DNA from: Maribacter spongiicola | GTDB taxonomy: Bacteria; Bacteroidota; Bacteroidia; Flavobacteriales; Flavobacteriaceae | DNA length: 64,000 nucleotides | Direction: 5' to 3' | NCBI RefSeq assembly: GCF_004364165.1 | Contig: NZ_SOAY01000010.1 | Span: 248,001-312,000 of the forward strand | In this document: one piece after another, positions 1 through 12,000 of the stretch | How positions within the stretch are numbered: position 1 is the stretch's first letter | How the letters are laid out: each line of letters opens with the position of its first letter | Position numbers and translations under genes: made by a program | The notes under the pieces: generated by a model | Databases searched by the model: none | What the model was told of the DNA's origin: nothing | What the model saw: only the letters and a program-made list of their open reading frames with translations

Positions 1-3000
1 ATACGACCGTAAATGCACATCGTTTTGAAAACTTAACTGATGGTACTTATACTCTTGTAATTAGAGATGCCAATGGATGTCCGCTAAGTACAGACGAAAT
101 TGTAATCGACAGACCAAATCCACCAACAGATTTAATGATTGTAGAGTCTCAAATTACTTGTCCGGCACAAACCGTTAATTTAACGGTGAATGCTGTTAAT
201 GGTGCTGCGCCATATGTGTATACAATTACGGCACCTTCTTCTTTAACTCCTACAAGTACTTCAGGTAACGAAGCCGTTTTTGAAGATTTGGCTCCTGACA
301 CTTATACGGTAAGAGTTACCGATGCCGATGGTTGTTTTTATGAAGAAAATTATACGATAAATGCAATCAACCCAATATCGGCTAGTGGTCAAACAACGCA
401 GCCAATTAGTTGTTTTGGTGCTGCAGATGGCGTTATCCGATTTAATGTAAACTTCCAAGCAGGTCAAAATTTCACGTATACCATTACAGGTCCTGCAGGT
501 GTTGTTAGGACCGGTGGTACCGAAGCTTTAATTGATAATATCAATAATTTGGCTCCTGGTATATATACCATAGCTATTGTTGACACGGATACTAACTGTA
601 CATACAGTGCTTCACATGAATTGGAAGGTCCAGCCTCGGCATTGACTATTGCTAGTTTAACCGAAATACAACCTAGCTGTACATCACAGGGTAGTGTAAG
701 TGTTCTTGCCGATGGCGGATGGGGAAGTTATGTATATGAATTAAGCAATCCAGATGGTACTGTATTTGGTTCTAATGCTACAGGTTCCTTTAATGGATTA
801 TTACAAACAGGAACTTATAATGGTACAATTACCGATGCTAATAACTGTAGTATTCCTTTTACTTTCGATCTTAATCCTGCGACTCTACCGGTTTTAGAAA
901 TAACACCTAATCAAGATTGTTTTGACAATGCTGTATTATTGACCCTGACCGCCAGTGTTTCTTCTGGTGGTGACGGTACTTTTGAATATAGCTTGAATGG
1001 TGGTGCTTTTAGTAGTACCAATATATTCTCAGGACTTGCAGCAGGTACATATACTATTAATGTTAGAGATGGCAATAACTGTACAGATACAGAGACTATT
1101 ACAATTGACCCGGCATTAACAGTAAACGCAAGTGCAAGTAATATTACCGCTTGTAGTACCGATACCGACATTACTATTTCTGCAGCTGGTGGAGATGGTA
1201 ATTATGTGTACGCTGTAGTTGCAGACGGAGTTACACCAACCGCTGGTGATTTTGACCCAAGTAATACTGTAACCGTGACCGGAACAGGTGACTACGATGT
1301 GTACGTAAGAGACAATAGCGGAAACGTTGATTTCTGTGAATCTTCATATGAGATTACAATAGAACAAGATGCTCCAGTAGCCGCAACACCAACTGTTGTA
1401 AATGTTACTTGTTTTGGCGGAAATAACGGTAGTATTTCTTTAGCACCAAGTGGTGGTGAGGCGCCTTATACATTTAGTATCAATGGAGGTACTTTCGGTA
1501 CCGTAAGTTCATTCAATAATTTAACTGCTGGTACGTATGATGTTCGAGTAAGAGACGCGAATGATTGTGAGGCGACATTATCACTTTTGGTAAGTGAGTT
1601 ACCTGAAATAGTAGCGGAAAGTGCACAGACAGAAGATTATACCTGTAATCAATTAGCAGAAATTACTGTTGGTGGGGTAACACCTACAACAGGTGGTTCT
1701 GGTTCTTACCAATATAGCTTAAATGGTGGTGCTTGGACGGCAGCGACTGCTGGTGGAACTGTTTATACAGATTTGACCAACAACACATACACCGTTCAAG
1801 TAAGAGATGCGAACAATATCAATTGTGTTGTAACTCTTCCTGAAATTATAATTGCTCCCTTACCAACAATACCCTCTTTAAGTAGTAGTGTTGCTTATAG
1901 TTGTGATGGAACAGGGGTAATTACAATTCTTCCAAGCGATGCAGCGTATACCTATAGCATTGATGGTAATACTCCTCAAATAGGTGACAATGTATTTAAT
2001 AATGTTTCGGTTGGTCAGCATACGATTACCGTAAATTATGGTAGTGATTGTACCACAGATATTGTTGTAAATGTTGAAGACGGTTACCAATTTGAAGCTG
2101 CTTTGCTTTCTTCTAAAGATTTGGATTGTAATGCAGATAACTCTGGTTCTATCACTTTTGAGGTAGCTAATTATGGTACAAGCGGATTCGAATACAGCTT
2201 AGATAATTTTGCTAGTATTTTAGGTAGTACTACGGTATCGCCACAAACGATATCTGGTCTTGCGGCAGGTAGTTATAGAGTTTATGTTAGAGATGCAGGA
2301 AGTACTTTGCCAGGTTGTACAACATTTTTTGATGAATTCATTGAAGAACCAACATTGGTTGTTGCCGATGCAGATCTTACACAAGATTTTACATGTAACA
2401 ATAGTGGCGGAGAAATTACGGCTAGTGCAACTGGTGGTACACCAGGATATGAGTACCGTTTAGAAGATACAGCAGGTACTGTTTTAGTTGCTTATCAAAC
2501 TAACACGGTATTTAGTGGATTAACTGCCGGTATTTATAATGTACGAGCAATGGATGCTAATGGATGTTCAGACTTAATTGATGCAACAATTGAAGTTTTT
2601 GCTCCAGAAACACCAGCTTTTACTTTACAGGAAACACTGTGTTATAGTGGTAGTAATGATGCAACCATTGTTGTAAACGTTACTGCGGGTAATGGGGATT
2701 ACCAATTTAGAATCAATGGTCGTTCTTATGTAACTCCGGCTCCAATAGATGCAACGACCTATACGTTTACGGGATTATCAAATGGTACATACATCGTTGA
2801 GGTTACCGATGCTTTTGGTTGTGATGCTCCGGCTCAAACGGTAACCATAGAACAACAAGTTACGGTTAGCGCAAGTGCAAGTACAATTACTGCTTGTGGT
2901 ACCAATAGTGAAATAAATATTACCGCTGCAGGTGGAGATGGTAATTATGTTTATGCGGTAGTTGCCGATGGTGCAACTCCAACAGCTGGTGACTATGCAG

Positions 3001-6000
3001 CAACTAATCAGGTTACCGTTACTGGTGCTGGAGATTACGATGTTTATGTTTTGGACAATAATGGTGGCACAGATGCGTGTCCTGCCATGTATGATATTAC
3101 TATTGCTCAAGATGCTCCTGTAGCAGCAACCCCAACTATTGTAGATGTTACTTGTTTTGGAGGAAATAATGGTAGTATCTCTTTAGCCCCAAGTGGTGGT
3201 GAGGCTCCATATACCTATAGTATCAATGGAGGTACTTTTGGTACCGTAAGTTCATTCAATAATTTAATTGCTGGTACGTATGATGTTCGGGTTAGAGACG
3301 CGAACGATTGTGAGGCGACATTATCACTTCCTGTAAACGAATTGGCTGAAATTGTAGCAGAAAGCGTACAGACAGAAGATTATACTTGTAATCAATTAGC
3401 AGAGATCACCGTTGGTGGTATAACCCCTACAACCGGTGGTTCTGGTTCTTATCAATATAGCTTAAACGGTGGTAGTTGGACAGCCGCAACTGCTGGCGGT
3501 ACAGTTTTTACCGATTTAACCGATGGTACATTTACTGTTCGAGTAAGAGATGTAAACAATATCGCATGTGTAATTAATCTTCCGAATATCATTATTGCAC
3601 CTTTACCAACAGCACCTTTATTAAGTAGTTCTGTTGATTATAGTTGTGATGGAACAGGAATAATTACCATTCTTCCAAATGATGCTACTTACACGTATAG
3701 TATTGATGGTAATACGCCTCAAATTGGTAACAATATATTTAACAATGTATTAGTTGGTCAACACGCGATTACTGTAAATTATGGTAGTGATTGTACAACA
3801 GATATTATTGTAGATGTTCAAGATGGTAATGCTTTTGAAGCTGCAATTTTATCTCATGAAGATTTAGATTGTAATGCCGATAATTCTGGTACCATAACTT
3901 TTGAAGTTGAGAATTTCGGAGCAGGTGGTTATGAGTATAGCTACGACAGTGCCTTTGCAATTATTGAAGGTAGTGATACTGCAGCAACACATCAAATATC
4001 TGGTTTATCTCAAGGTACTTATACCATCTATGTTAGAGATGTTGACAACCCAATTGCTGGTTGTACAGAAATGTTGACTCAGACAATTAACGAGCCTGCA
4101 GTTTTAACGGTTTCTAATACACCGACACAACCTACATGTATTGATGACGGTGCTGTAGATATTACGGTTACAGGTGGTACTGCTGCATATTCTTATGTAA
4201 TTCAATTACCTGATTCTTCATTTACGCCAGTACAGAATTCAGGAATATTTACAGGACTTGATCAGTTAGGTTTACATATCATTACGGTTACCGATGCAAA
4301 CGGATGTACAGATACGGATACCTTTACTTTAGTAGCACCCGTTGATCCTATAGCTAGTATTTTACCAAGTTCAGATGTATGTTTTGTTTCTTCTATAACT
4401 GGTTCTGCGACTATTGAAGTTGGTGCAACTGGTGGTGTGGCTCCATATTCATATAAAATAAATTCAGGTGCATTTGTAAATTCGAACACCTTTACAAATC
4501 TAACGCCTGGTAGCTACTCTTTTGAAATTAGAGACGCAAATGGTTGTACAGACACCATAACTTTTGATATTGAACCTCAATTAACGGCTAATCTTGCATT
4601 AACTAAAGACTTAGATTGTACTGTATCACCAGAGGCAACAATGAATTTAGTGACCAATGGCGGTTATGCACCATATACTTACGAATTAGAGGTTAATGGT
4701 GGTGGTTATGCTGCTTTTGCAGGAACATTCCCGTATTCAACTTCAACAGTTGGTACATATAGATTTAGAGTAACAGATGACCAAGGTTGTATTGCTGTTT
4801 CTAATTTAGTTACGGTTACTGCAACGGTAAATCCTGTTGCGACCGAAACCGTTACGAACCCTACTTGTTTTGGAGATACCAATGGTATCGTTGAAATCAA
4901 CGTTGATCCTAATTTTGGGTCTTCTCCATATCAAATTAGTTTCGATGGTAGTGCCTTTACAAATCAAGGAGTATACACAGGTTTAGCTGCTGGCACATAT
5001 AATTATATTGTAAGAGATTCTAAAGAATGTACGTACAACGGTAGTGTTACTGTTGTTAACCCTGTATTGTTCGATGCAAATGTTGTGGCAACCGATGTTA
5101 GTTGTGGTGTTTCTGGTGATATTCCTGGTAATATTGAAATTACAATTACGAGTGGTGGTGCACCAAACTTTACATATACCCTATATGATAATCTTAATAA
5201 TATTGTTCCTACGACAGGGTCAAACCCAGTTGTAAATACTACAGCTACTACGGTAACTTTTGACGGTTTAGCTTTTGGAGACTACTATGTTCGTGTATTA
5301 GATGCTAATGGTTGTGAATATTATGAAAATCCGGTGCGTGTGCTTTCTAGCCCATATTTAGTAGTTGACCCTGTTTTAATGCCTTCTAGTTGTATAACTG
5401 GCGGTACGGCAGAACTTACTGCTAGTGGTGGTTCAGGTAATTATGATTTTACCATTTATGGTGCAGGTACAACACCAGATGCTGAGGCACCAGGTGCTAC
5501 TGCAGATGAGGAAGTGGCTACGTATAACGGACTTAATCCTGGTTCTAGCTATGTTTTTCAAGTTATTGATACAGACACAGGATGTTCTAGTTTTGTTGAG
5601 GTCGATGTTCCTAACGTATCAAGTATTGATGTAGTTCCAACACCAACGGTAACAGATGTTGCTTGTTTTGGTGATACAAATGGGTCAATTGCTTTTCAAT
5701 TTGAGGGTTATGATACTTCAGTGACTACTATTAATTATGAATTAAGGGAAAGTATTAGCAACACACCATTAGGTGGTGTTTATGCAGGTAGCGTTTCAGG
5801 TCCAATTGGTCCTGGTCCAACAGTTACTGAAACAATTTCGAATATTCCTCCAGGTGATTATGTATTATTCTTCCAAGAAGCGGCTACTCCTGAGTGTACA
5901 AATACTTATGAGTTCAGAATATTAGAACCTAACCCTGTTACCTTGACTCTAGCAGACCAAAATAACGGATACTGTTCAGAAGATGCCAATGTAACGGTTA

Positions 6001-9000
6001 TCGCTGGTGGTGGTAATGGTTCTTATACGTATGCATATGTTCAAAACGGAGCTACTCCGGTGGCTGGAGATTATGGTACAAATAACTATGCTGAATTAGA
6101 TCCTTCTGTAAATACAGAATGGGATATTTATGTAATGGACGGAAATGGTTGCTCAACAGCTTTACCTATAGATGTTACTATTGCAGATGATCCAACCCCA
6201 GCTATTTCTGGTTTGGTAATCAACCAATGTACTGCAGATGAGGGAGAGTTTATTATAGAAATTACGTTAGACGGAGAAGGATCTCAACCATATACACTTA
6301 GTGTAAACAGCGGTTCATACCAGTCTTCTACTTTAACGACTGCAGGTACTACACATCAATTTACCGACCTTAGTTCTGGTAATTACACCGTTCAGGTTCG
6401 TGATTTTAACGGTTGTGGAAATGTAGAGACGATCGAAATTTTTGCTCCAACTTCTATCACTGCTGAAGTAACCACTCAACCTTCATGTACCGAAGGAGAT
6501 GGTGAAATTATAATTACAGCTTATGGTGGTTCTACCTTTTATGAATATGAATTGTTTGATAACGGAGGAATAAGCGTAGCTGGTGGACCTCAACTATCAC
6601 CAATTTTTACAGGATTGGATTCAGGTGTATATACAGCTCATGTTTATGATACTGTTTTAGGTGGATGTACTGCCCAAACCGATGTTGAATTAGAATTGGC
6701 AACTCCTGTCCTATTTATTCCAGTAATAACAGATGTTACTTGTTTCGGTGATACAGATGGGTCTATAGTTGTGCAATTAGATACCACAATGGATAATCCA
6801 CCTTATGTGTACCAATTATTTACAGAAACAGTACCTTCTGTTTTAGTACCCGTTGGTGTGCCACAAACATCTAATGTATTTAATAATTTACCTGCGAACG
6901 ATGATTATGTAGTTAGAGTTACTTCAGGTCGTGGTTGTATTTTAGAAGTTGACAGTCCGGTAGGTACTCCGTTACAAATTTCAAACGTGAATGCAGATGT
7001 AGTTGAATTTGGTTGTACTGTTGGTAATAATTCAAACAATGCAACGGTGACTGTTGATACTGCAGCCATTACAGGCGGTAGTACTACTTATGTTACATAT
7101 GAGTTTATTGATAGCAGTTCTGCTGTCGTTCAGTCTGGACCATCAAATGTATTAACGGTTACTGATAGAACAGGGGAGACTTATACTATTAATGTATATG
7201 ATGACAAAGGTTGTTCAGGTAGCACAACAGCTACGGTATTACCTTATGATGAATTAACTGGAGCTACGGCTAATGTTACTAGAACTGCTACTTGTGAACC
7301 AGTTAGTGTTGGTGAAATTACGGTTATAGTTACATCAACGGCTGGTGATGATACGAAATATGAATATAGTATCGATAACGGTTCAACTTATGTTCCTACC
7401 AATGTCTTTAGCGGCTTATCTGCTGGAAACTACAATTTCTTAGTAAGACATACAGATACAGATTGTATTGTAACGGCTTCAGCTATTATTGAAGAGCCAA
7501 ATACGTTTACTATAGATGTTGTTAAGACAAGTGATGTAGTTTGTTTTGGAACCGATACTGGTGAAGTAACTTTTGAATTGGTTGATGCAACATATAGCAC
7601 AGGATTTAATTGGGAAATTTTCCGTACCGATAATACTTCTGTTGTAAGCGGTTCAGAATTAGCAAACGGTCCTACACCAATTATCAACTTAGGTGTTGGC
7701 GAATACTATGTTTCTATTTCACAAACAGACAATCCGTATTGTACCGATGTTGAATATTTCAATATTGCAGGTCCTGATGCCGATATTACAGGAAATACTG
7801 TAGTAACAGATATTACATGTGTTCCTGGTAATGACGGTTCAATTACAATTACTGACGTTGTCGGTGGTTGGGGTGGCTATACTTACTTTGTTGATACGAT
7901 AGCACCAACATTACCAACTGATTTCGTAGTAGATGCTGCTTTCACAGGATTGGTTGCGGGTACATATCAAGCATGGGTACGTGACGCAGAAGGTTGTGAG
8001 CGATTAATTCAAGATAACATTGTTTTGGATGTCCCAGACCTAATTGATGCCGATTTACTTGTTACTCAAGAGAACTGTACAAACTTACAAGGTGAAGTAA
8101 CGGTTAGCAACGTAGTTGGCGGACAAGGAAGTAACTATACATATCAATTAAGATTAAACGGTACAGATTTCCGAGCACCACAAAATACCCTAGTTTTTTC
8201 TGGTCTAGGTGCTGGTATATATGATGTAATTGTTTCAGATCAATGGGGTTGTACATTTACAACAGATTCAGTAGAATTATACGAGCAGTTAAGTGCTACT
8301 ACTTCTGTAGATAAAGCCATTGATTGTACGGGTACACCAGGCGGTACAATTACTATTAATGTAACTGGTGGTTCTACAAACCTCGAGTTTGTAATGACAC
8401 CTCCAACAGGTCCTAATGTTACACAAACAAACAATCCAACATTTACAGATTTAGTTGATGCTGGTAACTATAGTTTCTTAGTTAGAGATTTAGATACTAC
8501 AAACCCTGTTTGTGAATTAACGGTTACGCAAGAGTTAGCTCCTGCAATTCAGCCAGTATTTACAGATTCTCATATAGATATCACATGTTTTGGATCTAAT
8601 GATGGCTCAATTACATTGACGCAAGTTGAAAACGGAGTAAATCCGTTGACATTTACGATATCTCCAGTAGCCGGAACGTTTAATGCAAGTAACAATACAT
8701 TTGAAGGCTTACCTCCAAATACCTATGTTGTGACTGCAACAGGAACCAATGGTTGTAGTACTGTTTCTGGTAACATTGTAATAGATGAACCTGCATTGAT
8801 TTCGAATATCAATACTTCGGTAGTTGAATTCGGTTGTACTGTAGGCAATAACCCTAACAACGCTACAATTACAGTTGACGAGACTGCCATTACAGGTGGT
8901 AGCGGTAACTATGTAATTTATGAGTTTTTAGATAGTAGTTCTGCCGTTGTCCAATCTGGTGCGTCTAACCTGTTAATTGTTACGAACAGAGCAGGTGACA

Positions 9001-12000
9001 CGTATACTATCAATGTTTATGATGATAAAGGATGTTCTGGTAGCACAACGGAAACCATACTTCCTTTTGATGAGATTACTAATGCAGTTGCAAATGTTTC
9101 CAATACGGTTACTTGTGATCCAATTAGTGATGGAGAATTAACAGTAGTTGTAACTTCAACTTTAAGTGATGCTACTAAATTCGAGTATAGTATTGATAAT
9201 GGCGTAAACTACCAACCAACTAACGTTTTCGGCGGATTATCTGCGGGATCGTATACGATTCTTGTGAAGCATTTAGATACAGATTGTATCGTTTCTGCAA
9301 CACAAACTATAGATGAACCAAATACATTTACCATCGATGTTGTAAAAACAAGTGATGTTATTTGTTATGGCTCTGCAACAGGAGCAGTTAACTTTGAATT
9401 AGTTGATGCAACATACCCTGGCGGATTTACGTGGACTATTTATGACACTGAAGGCACACTAGCAGATATTGGTGATGATACCATTGTTATCTCTGGTACG
9501 GAAGCAACTACAAATGGTCCTACAGCAGACATCAGCTTAGAAGCCGGTAGTTACTATGTTTCTATAAGACAAGATAATAGTCCAGACTGTACAAATACAG
9601 AGGCATTTACTATAAACGGACCTACAGCTGATATCAGTGGTGATACTGTTGTAACTGAAATTACCTGTAACCCTGGTGATGATGGTTCAATTACAATCAC
9701 TGACGTAGTCGGTGGTTGGGGTGGCTATACATACTATGTAGGTGTAGGTATTCCTGCAACTACAGATTTTGTAGCTAACGCTACTTTCGATTCTTTACCA
9801 GCTGGTACATACCAAGCATGGGCTCGTGATGCAGAAGGTTGTGAGCGATTAATTCAAGATAATATTCTTCTTGAAGTTCCTGAGGATATTAATGCCGATT
9901 TACTTGTTACTGTAGAGAATTGTACAAACTTACAGGGAGAACTAACAGTTGATAACGTAGTTGGCGGACAAGGAAGTAATTATACATACCAATTGAGATT
10001 AAACGGTACTGATTTCCGTGCGCCACAAAACACGAGAGTATTCACAGGTCTTGGTGCTGGTAGTTATGACGTAACGATTATAGACCAATGGGGTTGTCCT
10101 TTTACAACTAATGCGGTGGTGCTTTATGAGCAAATGGATGTTTCTACGACAGTAGATAAGTCTATTGATTGTTCATCAATACCAGGTGGTGAAATTACGG
10201 TAAATGTAAATGGTGGTTCAACAAACCTTGAGTTTGAAATGACGACTCCATTAGGTAGTGTTGTAACGCAAACTACAGGCGTATTTACAAACTTAACCGA
10301 AGCAGGCACATACACATTTGAAGTAAGAGATTTAGATACAACGAATCCTGTTTGTGAAAGAACAGTGACTCAGACATTAGATGCGCCAGTAGACCCAGTG
10401 CTATTAGATGCAACTATAGTAAACGTAAGTTGTTTCGGTGGTACAGATGGTAGTATTAGAGCTAATATTGACCCGGCTACAAATACAAACCCTGAGTATC
10501 AGTATGAACTATATGATATGGCTGATTTGGTTACTCCGATAGCAACACAGACCAATCCGTTGTTCACAGGGTTGCCAGAAGGTGATTACCAAGTAAGAGT
10601 TATTTCTAGTAGAGGTTGTGAAGACATCAAGAATGAAACAATCACAGAACCATTAGAACTAACGGTTAGTGCAGTGGCGACAGAATTTAGTTGTGCAGCA
10701 GATAATAGTGTTAACACGGCAACGATAACGGCGACTGCTGGCGCAGGTACAGGTACCGCACCATATTTATACAGTATAGATAATATCATCTTCCAAGCAC
10801 AAAATACATTTAATGTTAGCGATACAGGAAGTGCACAAGCTATAGATGTATATGTAAAAGATGCCAAAGGTTGTACTACGTTCGATACGGTTACAATTCA
10901 ACCTATAAACACATTCACGGCGACTGTCGCTCAAGATGTAGCTATTAACTGTACTGTTGATGAAACAATAATAATTACTGTTGCTGATAATGGCTTGGCA
11001 CATAACTACGGTTATGAGTTGTTACCTATTGGTAATGCCACAGGTACATTGATCAGTACTACAGCAACTTCTGCAACGTACGATTTAAACACTGTTGGAT
11101 CTTATGTATTTAGAGTTACAGATTTAGATACGGGTTGTTATGTAAATACAGCTAGTTATACTGTTGCACCGTTCGACTTTATTACGGCAACTGCAACAGC
11201 AACAACTGCAGTAACTTGTTTTGGTGAACTTAATGGAAGCCTAGAAATTGATGTTGACGGATATATAGGAAACTATACTTACGAGGTATTTAATGCCGCA
11301 GGTACATCAGTTATTCCTGCGACAGCATCAGACACAAGCGTTAACCCAAGAACGGTAACAGGATTATCTGGTGGTACTTATTATGTTACAATTACAGAAA
11401 CCGATGTTCCTTTATGTTCTGAAAACACGAACAGAGTAACAATTGCTTCTCCTGACAGACCCTTAAGTGGAACTGTTTCAACGTTGGCTGAAGCTACTTG
11501 TACAGATGACCAAGGTGCTATAAGAGTTGAGGTTGAAGGCGGTTATAGACTTTATGATATTGTATTGACTAACACTACAACGGGTGATACATATACTATG
11601 GACGATGTTAGTGAAGGATTGTTTACTGGTTTAGCTTCAGGTGCTTATACGGTAAGTATTACCGATAATGCCGGATGTGTAGTAAACTATACTGAAACAT
11701 TGGCAGCAGCTACACCAATAGTGGCAAACGCAACTCCGCTTGTAACAGACTTAGCTTGTTATGGAGATAGGGGTGCCTTAGTCACTGCAAACGTAACTGG
11801 TGGCGGTAGTGGTAATTATGAATATCAATTGAATTATTATGATGCAACTGGCACTACGATTACCTCGACTACGGGAGCTCAAAATAATCCTAATTTCAGA
11901 GATTTAGGTGCAGGTTTCTATAGTGTTACCGTAGTTGACGGATGGAACTGTGATACCACAACGAATACCGTTGAGGTTAGAGAGCCAACTGAAGTACAGG

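Noticed and set aside
2778-3110. Open frame on the minus strand inside the giant adhesin
   Set aside because: Antisense to a clear repeat protein, low-complexity composition produced by the repeats, no start context.
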